A DNA stretch of 64,000 nucleotides from Rhodococcus sp. 14-2470-1b (GTDB taxonomy: Bacteria > Actinomycetota > Actinomycetes > Mycobacteriales > Mycobacteriaceae), in assembly GCF_002259415.1 (NCBI RefSeq), contig NZ_NPFY01000016.1, positions 62,001-126,000 on the forward strand, read 5' to 3'. The notes beneath the pieces were generated by a model. The model was not told the DNA's origin. It made no database searches and saw nothing but the letters and a program-made list of their open reading frames with translations. Below are positions 7,671-15,691 of this stretch, in pieces (position 1 is the first letter of the stretch; every line of letters begins with the position of its first letter). The translations under genes and the position numbers were made by a program.

Positions 7671-8668
7671 CCGCGACCCTTGCCGCCCCGCAGCTTCCGC
7701 TCGGTAAAGCGCTGAACGCAGGCCTGCGTCGGGCGATGGAAGACGACCCCAAAGTAGTGCTGCTCGGCGAAGACATCGGCAAACTCGGCGGGGTCTTCCG
7801 CATCACCGACGGCCTGCAGAAGGACTTCGGACCCAACCGCGTCATCGACACTCCACTGGCCGAGTCCGGAATCATGGGCACCGCAGTCGGACTCGCCTTC
7901 CGCGGATACCGGCCGATCGTCGAGATCCAGTTCGACGGTTTCATCTACCCCGCGTTCGATCAGATCGTCTCGCAGGTCGCGAAGCTGCACTACCGCACCG
8001 GTGGCAACGTCAAGATGCCCCTGACGATCCGCGTGCCGTACGGCGGCGGAATCGGTGCCGTCGAACATCACTCGGAATCCCCGGAAGGGTATTTCGCCCA
8101 GACCGCCGGTCTTCGCGTCGTCAGCTGCAGCAATGCCGCCGACGCCAATGTCATGCTGCGCCAGGCCATCGCGTCGGACGACCCGGTCCTGTTCTTCGAG
8201 CCCAAGCGTCGGTACTGGCAGAAGGGTGAAGTCGACGTCACCCTACCGATCGACGACGCCTATCCGCTCCACAAGGCGCGGGTCGTCCGCGAAGGGACCG
8301 ACGCGACCGTCATCGCCTACGGACCACTCGTCGTCACCGCGTTGCAGGCCGCCGACGTCGCCGCGGGGGAGGGCCGTTCGCTGGAGGTGATCGACCTCCG
8401 TTCGCTCTCGCCACTGGACATGGACACCATCGCGGAATCGGTCCGCAAGACCGGCAGGCTCGTCATCACCCACGAGGCAGCGACGTTCATGGGAATCGGC
8501 GCAGAAATCGCTGCGCGAGTGCAGGATCAGTGCTTCTACAGTCTCGAAGCACCCATCCAGCGCGTCGGCGGATTCTCGACCCCGTATCCGGCGGCGAAGC
8601 TCGAAGAATTCTTCCTCCCCGACGCCGACCGAATTCTCGACGCAGTGGACAGGACGTTCCCGGTATGA
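7667..8668 (+). CDS. 2-oxoacid dehydrogenase E1 component, beta subunit
   Basis: 333 residues, transketolase-fold beta subunit. Visible hallmarks are LLGEDIGKLGGVFRIT near the N-terminus, the DTPLAESGIMGTAVGLA segment and the FDGFIYPAFDQIVSQVAK segment, all conserved in E1-beta of PDH/BCKDH. The C-terminal domain (ATVIAYGPLV onward) binds E2. The start overlaps the E1-alpha stop (ATGA), with GAAGGAG just upstream, so the subunits are translationally coupled for stoichiometric assembly. Confidence 0.9.
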   Translation: MTATLAAPQLPLGKALNAGLRRAMEDDPKVVLLGEDIGKLGGVFRITDGLQKDFGPNRVIDTPLAESGIMGTAVGLAFRGYRPIVEIQFDGFIYPAFDQIVSQVAKLHYRTGGNVKMPLTIRVPYGGGIGAVEHHSESPEGYFAQTAGLRVVSCSNAADANVMLRQAIASDDPVLFFEPKRRYWQKGEVDVTLPIDDAYPLHKARVVREGTDATVIAYGPLVVTALQAADVAAGEGRSLEVIDLRSLSPLDMDTIAESVRKTGRLVITHEAATFMGIGAEIAARVQDQCFYSLEAPIQRVGGFSTPYPAAKLEEFFLPDADRILDAVDRTFPV

Positions 8669-9900
8669 CGAACAGCTTCCGCCTACCCGATCTCGGCGAA
8701 GGACTCACCGAGGCCGAACTGATCAGCTGGTCGGTGAAGGTCGGTGACACCATCGCACTCAACCAGGTGATAGCCGAGGTGGAAACCGCCAAGGCATCGG
8801 TCGAACTGCCGTCGCCGTTCGCCGGTACGGTCACGGCACTGCGCGCCGACGAAGGCTCGACAGTCCAGGTGGGCAGCGTCATCATCGAGGTATCCGACGG
8901 CTCGACCGAGATCGTGACCGAAGAGCCAGCCGAGAAGGAAGAACGTGTCCCGGTTCTCGTCGGATACGGCGTTGCCGGCGAAGGCGTGAGCCGACGCGGC
9001 AACCGTCGCCCGGCGGCCCCCGCGTCGCCGCCGCCGTCGAACGGTAGACCGCTCGCGTCCCCACCGGTCCGATTCGTCGCCAAGCAGCAGGGAATCGACC
9101 TTGCGGACGTATCGGCGACCGGTGCACATGGCGAGGTGACCCGCGATGATCTGGCTGCGTACACCGAGCGCGACACAGCCCCGGTCTCGGGCACGGTGAA
9201 GAACGAAACCCGCACTCCCATCAAGGGAGTTCGCAAGCACACGGCGGCAGCCATGGTGTCGAGCGCATTCACCGCGCCGCACGTCACCGAGTTCATCACC
9301 GTCGACGTGACACCGTCGGTGGAACTGTTGGAAAAACTACGCGGCACCAAGCACTTCCGCGACATCAAACTCACCCCGCTGGCGCTCGTCGCCAAAGCAC
9401 TGCTGGTCGCTCTGCGCTCCAATCCGAGTCTCAACTCCGAGTGGGACGAACAGAATCAGGAAATCGTCACCAAGAACTACGTCAATCTGGGCATCGCTGC
9501 CGCGACACCCAGAGGGCTGATGGTCCCGAACATCAAGGACGCACACACTCTCGGTCTGAAAGACGTCGCGCACGCGTTGACCGAGCTGACCGTGACGGCC
9601 AAGGAAGGCAAGACCGGCCAGGCCGACCTCGCCGACGGCACCATCACGATCACCAACGTCGGTGTCTTCGGTGTGGATTCGGGGACCCCGATCCTCAACC
9701 CAGGGGAGGCAGCGATCCTCTGCTTCGGCGCGATCCGTCGTCAGCCGTGGGAGTTCGAAGGGGAGATCGCTCTGCGCTCGGTCACGACACTCAGCCTGTC
9801 CTTCGATCACCGTCTGGTCGACGGTGAGCAAGGCTCGAGATTCCTGGCCGACATCGCGTCGATCCTCGCCGATCCGATGAACCTGGTGGCGTTGGCATGA
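8665..9900 (+). CDS. 2-oxoacid dehydrogenase E2 component (dihydrolipoyl acyltransferase)
   Basis: 411 residues in three parts: one lipoyl domain (about 4-80; lipoyl lysine K43 in EVETAKASVE), a peripheral-subunit-binding domain (about 130-165; PPVRFVAKQQGIDLADV) and the C-terminal catalytic domain ending with the active-site DHRLVDG. It accepts the acyl group from E1 on lipoate and passes it to CoA. The single lipoyl domain and LPDLGEGLTEAE N-terminus resemble branched-chain-type E2 rather than the multi-lipoyl actinobacterial SucB/PDH E2. Both ends overlap neighbours by 4 bp. Confidence 0.9.
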   Translation: MTNSFRLPDLGEGLTEAELISWSVKVGDTIALNQVIAEVETAKASVELPSPFAGTVTALRADEGSTVQVGSVIIEVSDGSTEIVTEEPAEKEERVPVLVGYGVAGEGVSRRGNRRPAAPASPPPSNGRPLASPPVRFVAKQQGIDLADVSATGAHGEVTRDDLAAYTERDTAPVSGTVKNETRTPIKGVRKHTAAAMVSSAFTAPHVTEFITVDVTPSVELLEKLRGTKHFRDIKLTPLALVAKALLVALRSNPSLNSEWDEQNQEIVTKNYVNLGIAAATPRGLMVPNIKDAHTLGLKDVAHALTELTVTAKEGKTGQADLADGTITITNVGVFGVDSGTPILNPGEAAILCFGAIRRQPWEFEGEIALRSVTTLSLSFDHRLVDGEQGSRFLADIASILADPMNLVALA

Positions 9901-11237
9901 GCGACGTCGTCGTCCTCGGAGGCGGATCGGGCGGGTATGCAGCTGCATTTCGTGCTGCGCAACTGGGACTTTCGGTCACCCTGGTGGAGAAGGACAAGGT
10001 CGGAGGAACCTGCCTGCACCGCGGGTGCATCCCGACCAAAGCCCTCCTCCACGCGGCGGAGGTGGCGGACACCGCCCGGGAGAGCTCGTCGGTGGGGGTT
10101 CGTGCGACCTTCGAGGGTATCGACATCGCCGGCGTCCACGCCTACAAGGACGGCGTGGTCTCCAAGCTGTACAAGGGCTTGCAGGGTCTCGTCAAGGCTC
10201 ACAAGATCGAATTCATCAGCGGTACGGGTAAATACGTCGGAAACAAGACCGTCGACGTGGACGGCCGCAGGATCACCGGATCATCGGTGGTCCTCGCAAC
10301 CGGGTCGTACGCAAAGGTGCTACCGGGAATCGAACTCGGGCCGCGAGTGCTGACCAGCGACCAGGCGTTGACCCTCGACTACGTCCCGAAACGAGCGATC
10401 GTGCTGGGCGGGGGAGTCATCGGCGTCGAATTCGCCAGTGTGTGGGCATCGTTCGGCGTCGAGGTGACCATCGTCGAAGCACTGCCCCGACTGGTTGCAG
10501 CCGAGGACGAGTGGGCGTCCAAACAGCTCACCCGGGCCTTCAAGAAACGAGGCATCGCCGCACGGACATCGTCGCCGTTCACCGGCGTCAAGGAAACCCC
10601 AGACGGTGTGACAGTGACCCTCGACTCCGGGGAGACGCTCGATGCCGATGTTCTGTTGGTCGCGGTCGGGCGTGGGCCCACTACGTCCGACCTCGGCGGC
10701 GTCTCGATGGATTCGGGATTCGTCGGCGTCGATGGAAACTTGATGACCTCGGACGACGGTGTCTACGCCGTCGGCGACATCGTCCGGGGACCACAGTTGG
10801 CGCACAGAGGATTTCAGCACGGAATCTTCGTCGCCGAGCACATCGCGGGTCTGAAGCCCGTCCCGGTCCCCGACGAGAACATCCCCCGGGTCACGTACTC
10901 GAACCCCGAAATCGCGTCCGTCGGACTGACGGAAGCGCAGGCGCTCGAGCGCCACGGCTCCGCGGATTCCGTCGTCTACGACCTCGCCGGCAACGGCAAG
11001 AGTCAGATCCTCGGCGCGTCGGGCGGGGTCAAGCTGGTGCGAGCCGGGGGCGCAGTCGTCGGCATTCACATGGTCGGCGCACGCGTCGGCGAACTGATCG
11101 GTGAAGCGCAGTTGGTCGTCAACTGGGGTGCATATCCCGAGGAAGTCGCGCACCTGATCCACGCGCACCCGACGCAGTCCGAGGCCTTCGGGGAAGCTCA
11201 CCTCGCTCTGGCGGGGAAGCCGCTGCATTCCCACTGA
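9897..11237 (+). CDS. lpdA: Dihydrolipoyl dehydrogenase (E3)
   Basis: 446-residue flavoprotein disulfide reductase that reoxidises dihydrolipoyl-E2 with NAD+. It has the FAD-binding GGGSGGYAAAFRA at residues 8-20, the redox pair in GGTCLHRGCIPTK (C39, C44), an NAD-binding GGGVIGVEFAS and the C-terminal catalytic HAHPTQSE. Last gene of the E1a-E1b-E2-E3 operon, overlapping E2 by 4 bp. A close paralogue lies at 49811-51172 in a second copy of the operon. Confidence 0.92.
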   Translation: MSDVVVLGGGSGGYAAAFRAAQLGLSVTLVEKDKVGGTCLHRGCIPTKALLHAAEVADTARESSSVGVRATFEGIDIAGVHAYKDGVVSKLYKGLQGLVKAHKIEFISGTGKYVGNKTVDVDGRRITGSSVVLATGSYAKVLPGIELGPRVLTSDQALTLDYVPKRAIVLGGGVIGVEFASVWASFGVEVTIVEALPRLVAAEDEWASKQLTRAFKKRGIAARTSSPFTGVKETPDGVTVTLDSGETLDADVLLVAVGRGPTTSDLGGVSMDSGFVGVDGNLMTSDDGVYAVGDIVRGPQLAHRGFQHGIFVAEHIAGLKPVPVPDENIPRVTYSNPEIASVGLTEAQALERHGSADSVVYDLAGNGKSQILGASGGVKLVRAGGAVVGIHMVGARVGELIGEAQLVVNWGAYPEEVAHLIHAHPTQSEAFGEAHLALAGKPLHSH

Positions 11238-11393
11238 GGTGTCTTCTGTTACGCCCGTGAAAACTAATCCTCCCAGCGTCCCGCATACGTAAATCTACGG
11301 ACGTGCCCACTGCCGAGTAGTTCCTACTGTTCAGCCATCGCATCAATCGGATGCGCATCACCGATCTCGGTGAGGCAAGCAGAAGGAGGCATG

Positions 11394-12110
11394 ATGGGAC
11401 GTCTGTCCGGATCAGTGGCCATCGTGACCGGTGCGGCGGGCGGTATCGGGTTGGGTATCGCCGAGCGTTTCGCCTTGGAGGGCGCAACCGTCGTCGCGAC
11501 CGACGTCCAAGGCCTGACCAGGGACAGTGCGGTTGCGATCCGTCAGCACGACGTGACCGACAGAGGCCAGTGGTCGGCACTGTTGGAGGACGTGCTGGCC
11601 GCCCACGGCAAGGTCGACGTACTCGTCAACAATGCGGGCGTCGCCGGCTACCACGACATCGTGGAGACACCCGTCGACGAGTGGCAACGCATCGTCGCTA
11701 TCAACCAGACCGGCGTGCTGTTCGGTATGCAGTCCGTCATTCCGGCGATGCGCGCCAACGGCGCAGGGTCGATCGTGAACGTGTCCTCGATCTGTGGATC
11801 GACAGCTGTGCCCGGTGTCGCGGCCTACCACGCCACCAAGGGCGCGGTGATCACCATGACCAAGAACGCGGCCGTGAGCTACGCCCGCGACGGGATCCGC
11901 GCCAACGTGATTCTTCCCGGCTGGATCAAGACGCCGATGACCGTCGGGCAGACCGACGAACTCAACGCTCGCTACCTCGACGCCACACCGCTCGGACACG
12001 GTGCAGATCCCGAGGATGTCGCCTGGGGCGCCGTCTATCTCGCGTCGCGCGAATCAGCCTTCGTCACCGGCGTCGAACTGCCTATCGACGGCGGATACCT
12101 CGCGCAATGA
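11394..12110 (+). CDS. SDR oxidoreductase (first of a tandem pair)
   Basis: 238-residue classical SDR: TGAAGGIG cofactor loop, NNAG, catalytic Ser in VSSICGS and YHATK. Asp after beta-2 (VVATDV) predicts preference for NAD(H) over NADP(H). ATG 11394 is preferred because AAGGAGG at 11383-11389 is 4 nt away, against 1 nt for the adjacent ATG 11391. It is followed by a clearly paralogous SDR in 4-bp overlap. The pair opens the long co-directional run containing the ABC importer and eutBC. Substrate unknown; an alcohol/ketone or amino-alcohol step is plausible. Confidence 0.88.
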   Translation: MGRLSGSVAIVTGAAGGIGLGIAERFALEGATVVATDVQGLTRDSAVAIRQHDVTDRGQWSALLEDVLAAHGKVDVLVNNAGVAGYHDIVETPVDEWQRIVAINQTGVLFGMQSVIPAMRANGAGSIVNVSSICGSTAVPGVAAYHATKGAVITMTKNAAVSYARDGIRANVILPGWIKTPMTVGQTDELNARYLDATPLGHGADPEDVAWGAVYLASRESAFVTGVELPIDGGYLAQ

Positions 12111-12862
12111 GCGCCCCTACCCGAGAAAGCGAACGCTCCACCATGAACAGGTTGCACGGCAAGGTCGCGCTGGTCACCGGCGCGCAACAGGGAATCGGAC
12201 GCGCGACGGCCGAAGCGTTCGTGGCCGAGGGGGCCACGGTATACGCGGCCGACCTGACCGACAGTTTCGAACGGATCGACGGTGCACACTCCATCGCCCT
12301 CGACGTCTCGCAGGAGGCGGCCTGGCAGTGCGCAGTCGAGGCCATCCTCGCCGAGCACGGCAGCATCGACGTACTGGTCAACAACGCAGGCGTCATCGCA
12401 TACTCCGGCATCGAGGAGATCGATGTCGACGAGTGGGACCGGGTCATCGGCGTCGATCAGACCGGTGTGTGGCTCGGTATGCGCGCGGTCGTTCCGTCCA
12501 TGCTCGCGGCAGGGGCAGGCTCGATCATCAACCTGTCCTCGGCATGGGGGGTTGTCGGTGGCGTCGGCGTCGCGGCGTACCAGGCTGCCAAGGGAGCCGT
12601 ACGGTCCATGACCCGAAATGCGGCAATCACTTATGCGCAGCAGGGAATTCGAGTGAACTCGATCGTGCCCGGGTGGATTCGAACGCCTCTCGCCGAAGCT
12701 CAGGATCCGGAGATCAACGCACGCGTCATCGGTGGAACGCCGATGGGGCGGGGCGCGGAACCGAGCGAAATTGCCTATGGCTGTGTCTATCTCGCCAGCG
12801 ACGAGTCCTCCTACGTCACCGGAACCGATCTGGTCATCGACGGCGGCCTGCTCGCTCGCTAG
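12107..12862 (+). CDS. SDR oxidoreductase (second of a tandem pair)
   Basis: 251 residues from ATG 12107 (ATGA overlap with the preceding SDR); the SDR fold itself begins at an alternative start Met13 (12143, MNRLHGK). Signatures: TGAQQGIG, VNNAG, LSSAWG and YQAAK; Asp after beta-2 (VYAADL) again suggests NAD. It aligns along its whole length with the preceding SDR, so the two arose by tandem duplication and probably act on related substrates or on opposite stereoisomers (inference). Confidence 0.88.
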   Translation: MSAPTRESERSTMNRLHGKVALVTGAQQGIGRATAEAFVAEGATVYAADLTDSFERIDGAHSIALDVSQEAAWQCAVEAILAEHGSIDVLVNNAGVIAYSGIEEIDVDEWDRVIGVDQTGVWLGMRAVVPSMLAAGAGSIINLSSAWGVVGGVGVAAYQAAKGAVRSMTRNAAITYAQQGIRVNSIVPGWIRTPLAEAQDPEINARVIGGTPMGRGAEPSEIAYGCVYLASDESSYVTGTDLVIDGGLLAR

Positions 12863-12887
12863 AGCCCGAACGAGAGAGAGATTCATT

Positions 12888-13766
12888 ATGAGCAGGACAG
12901 TCACCGTTTCCGCGGTGCAATTCGAAATGCGCGAGCTCGACGGTTTCGACGCCTTCGCCGCACAGGTCCGAGGGCTGACAGAGCAGACGGACGGTAGCGA
13001 CATCGTCGTGTTCCCGGAGCTCGTCACCGAGCCGCTGTTCACCGTCAAGCCCGGGTGGCAGTCCGATCCGATCTCCGAACTCGGACGTATCTCGGAGTAC
13101 ACCGACGACTACCGCGCCTTGTTCGCGGACCTCGCCCGCACTCGTGGTCAGAACATCCTCGCCGGCACACATCTCGTGCGCACCGAGGAGGGGCTGCTGA
13201 ACACGGCCTTTCTGTTCACTCCGGACGGCACCGAATACCGGCACGAGAAGACTCATATCTTCCCGACCGAGGCCGACTGGGGAACGGGTGAAGGAGACCG
13301 ACTCGATCCGATCGATCTCGGCAACGTCACCGTCGGAATCGCGGTCTGCTACGAGGCCGAGATACCGGAGGTCAGCACGGTTCTGTCACGGCGCGGAGCC
13401 GAACTTCTGCTGATGCCGTCGTACACGTTCACCGAGGCCGGCTTCTATCGCGTCCGGCACACCGCGGCAGCGAGATGCATCGAGAACCAGGTCTACGCAG
13501 TACACGCACCGATCGCAGGTTTCGCCGGAGCACCACTGTCACCGGGCTGGGCGAGGGCGTCGATCCTGAGCCCGTGTGATCTGGACTTCCGCGCTGACGG
13601 TGTGGTGGCCGAGGCCCGGACGAACGTCGAGGACGTCATCACGGCCACGTTGGACCTGGACCTGCTTGCGGAGAACCGAAAGACGGGAGCGGCGACGACG
13701 TTCTTCGATCGGCAGCGCCGGAACCCGCTGTATCGCACATTTTCCGCAGACCTACTCCCCGAATAG
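12888..13766 (+). CDS. Carbon-nitrogen hydrolase (nitrilase superfamily amidase/carbamoylase)
   Basis: 292 residues with the nitrilase-superfamily catalytic triad: Glu in VFPELVTEPL, Lys in RHEKTHIFP and Cys in GIAVCYEAEIPEV. The CYEAE context is that of amidases and N-carbamoyl-hydrolases rather than true nitrilases (which have CWE). It hydrolyses a C-N bond of an amide or carbamoyl compound in the cytoplasm. ATG 12888 follows GAGAGAGA at suitable spacing. It stands between SDRs and a PgdA/cyclic-imidase-like enzyme in the eut-containing operon; a half-amide or N-acyl-ethanolamine type substrate would fit, but this is inference. Confidence 0.85.
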   Translation: MSRTVTVSAVQFEMRELDGFDAFAAQVRGLTEQTDGSDIVVFPELVTEPLFTVKPGWQSDPISELGRISEYTDDYRALFADLARTRGQNILAGTHLVRTEEGLLNTAFLFTPDGTEYRHEKTHIFPTEADWGTGEGDRLDPIDLGNVTVGIAVCYEAEIPEVSTVLSRRGAELLLMPSYTFTEAGFYRVRHTAAARCIENQVYAVHAPIAGFAGAPLSPGWARASILSPCDLDFRADGVVAEARTNVEDVITATLDLDLLAENRKTGAATTFFDRQRRNPLYRTFSADLLPE

Positions 13767-13782
13767 AAGGAGACCTCGACAA

Positions 13783-14625
13783 ATGCCTCTGAACCTGCCC
13801 GAAGGTAAGAAGATCGCCGTCAACATCGGCTGCGATTTCGACGCACACAGTGTCTGGATGGGAACGTTCGGCAAGACCAGCCCCAGCTACCTCTCCCGCG
13901 GTGAGTTCTGCGCCGAGGTCGGTGTGCCGCGGATGCTCTCACTGTTCGATCGCTACAAGATCGCCGGAACCTGGTGCACCCCCACACATTCCATGGAGAC
14001 GTTTCCCGACGCCTTCCAGAGCATCGTCGACGCAGGACAGGAAGTCGCTGCTCACGGGTGCTACCACGAATCGGTGCCGTCGCTCGATCTCGACACCGAA
14101 CGGCACCTCATGGACAAGACCCTGAAGCTGCACGAGAAGTACGTCGGAAAGCGCCCGCGCGGATACCGTTCGCCGGCTTGGGACTTCACCGAGCACACCA
14201 TGTCGATCCTCGAAGAGCACGGTTTCGAATGGGACTCCTCGCTCATGGGCCGCGATTTCGAGCCGTACCATCCGCGTCCGGTGGAGGTGCGCTGGGAAGA
14301 GGGAAGCGTCCTCGGCGCCCCGTCACCGATTCTCGAGTTCCCCGTGTCCTGGTTCCTCGACGACTTCCCCGCGGCCGAGTACATCCCCGGCGTCAACCAG
14401 GGCTTCGAGTCGACAGCGTCGATGTACGAGCGCTGGAAGGACCACTTCGACTACTGCTACGACAACGTCCCAGGCGGAGTCATGGCCCTGACGGTGCATC
14501 CGCAGACCATTGCTCGCGCGCACCACATCATCATGTTCGAGAAGCTCCTCGACTACATGTCCGGTCACGACGGCGTCTGGTTCGCGTCCCTCAGCGACAT
14601 CTACGACACGTGGACCGAGAACTGA
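13783..14625 (+). CDS. Polysaccharide-deacetylase-fold hydrolase (HpPgdA / cyclic-imidase-like)
   Basis: 280 residues, no signal peptide. NodB-fold metal site visible as Asp in CDFDAH (about residues 17-22) and the His pair in AAHGCYHES; GYRSPAWDFT is the usual RxPxW-like strand. The HpPgdA/PuuE subgroup includes cytoplasmic amide- and imide-ring hydrolases as well as peptidoglycan deacetylases. The lack of an export signal and the position directly after a carbon-nitrogen hydrolase favour a small-molecule imidase or amidase over a cell-wall enzyme (inference). AGAAGGAG precedes ATG 13783. Confidence 0.8.
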   Translation: MPLNLPEGKKIAVNIGCDFDAHSVWMGTFGKTSPSYLSRGEFCAEVGVPRMLSLFDRYKIAGTWCTPTHSMETFPDAFQSIVDAGQEVAAHGCYHESVPSLDLDTERHLMDKTLKLHEKYVGKRPRGYRSPAWDFTEHTMSILEEHGFEWDSSLMGRDFEPYHPRPVEVRWEEGSVLGAPSPILEFPVSWFLDDFPAAEYIPGVNQGFESTASMYERWKDHFDYCYDNVPGGVMALTVHPQTIARAHHIIMFEKLLDYMSGHDGVWFASLSDIYDTWTEN

Positions 14626-14653
14626 ACGCCCCTTCCAAACTCAAAGGACCATC

Positions 14654-15682
14654 ATGAAGCTTCGCACCATGAGCATCGCAGCCGCGGCAGCAGTGCTCAC
14701 CGTATTGCCCGCCTGTTCGGTCGACGCAGTCGCCGACTCCTCCGGCGAAGGGCGCGAGCAGACAGTTCCCACTGTCGACTCGGCATCCGATCTGAAGATC
14801 GCGTACTTCTCCGCCGGAGCGAGCAACGCCTACCTGCAGGCCTCCATCGACGAGGCGAAGAAGACAGCCGACGAACTCGGCGCCGAACTCGATGTCTTCG
14901 ACGGACAGTTCAACGCCCAGACTCAGTTCGATCAGATGCAGAATGCGATCACGAGCGGAAAGTACAACGCGTTCGCTGTCGAGCCGAACGACGGAAACCT
15001 CGTGTGCAACATGCTGACTCAGCAGGCACCCGAAAAGAACATCATCGTCTCGGTGTTCAACCTCCCCATCTGCGGCCGCGCCACCAACAGTGGCGAGGAG
15101 ACTTGGGAGCCCGGCACCGTCAACTACGTAGGCGGGCAGACCCTCGACGTCTACGAAGCATGGGTGGAGAAGGTCAAAGCCGACCATCCCGACGGCGCCA
15201 AGATCGCGCTGATCTCCGGACCCGACCTCAACGCGAACACGCTGTGCTTCTTCGATGCAGCACAGGCGTTCGACGGTGACGGCCGGTACCAGGTCGTCGC
15301 CAAGCAGACCACCGACTACACCACTCCCAAGGGTTTCCAAGCCGCACAGACGATTCTGCAGGCCAACCCTGATCTCGACGTCGTGATGTCGAACTTCTCC
15401 GGCATGACGCGTGGGGTCGTGCAGGCGACCGCAGGCCGCGATGTCTCGGTGTACGACTTCGGTGGCGATCAGTGGGCGCTCGACAACGTCTCTTCCGGTG
15501 CCATCACCAGCAGCGTGATGATGCTTCCGCGTCTCGAGACCCGCATGGCGATCCAGGGACTCGCCGACACCGTCGAGAAGCGCGACACCGCGCGGTTCGT
15601 CGATCTGTCCACGTCGGACTCCCTCCCCGGTACACCGTTCGCCGAGCGCAGCAACGTCGCCGACTTCACGGCCGAGTACTAG
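14654..15682 (+). CDS. ABC transporter substrate-binding lipoprotein (ribose-type, PBP1)
   Basis: 342 residues with an N-terminal lipoprotein signal (hydrophobic stretch, then lipobox LPAC with Cys at residue 20), so anchored outside the membrane. The mature part is a type-1 periplasmic-binding fold (DLKIAYFSAGASNAYLQASI opening, then SGKYNAFAVEPND), the class used by RbsB/XylF systems. It should deliver the ligand to the permease and ATPase encoded next. Being in one run with eutBC, the ligand may be an amino alcohol or a conjugate of it rather than a sugar; not proven. Confidence 0.88.
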   Translation: MKLRTMSIAAAAAVLTVLPACSVDAVADSSGEGREQTVPTVDSASDLKIAYFSAGASNAYLQASIDEAKKTADELGAELDVFDGQFNAQTQFDQMQNAITSGKYNAFAVEPNDGNLVCNMLTQQAPEKNIIVSVFNLPICGRATNSGEETWEPGTVNYVGGQTLDVYEAWVEKVKADHPDGAKIALISGPDLNANTLCFFDAAQAFDGDGRYQVVAKQTTDYTTPKGFQAAQTILQANPDLDVVMSNFSGMTRGVVQATAGRDVSVYDFGGDQWALDNVSSGAITSSVMMLPRLETRMAIQGLADTVEKRDTARFVDLSTSDSLPGTPFAERSNVADFTAEY

Positions 15683-15691
15683 AGGCGCGAG

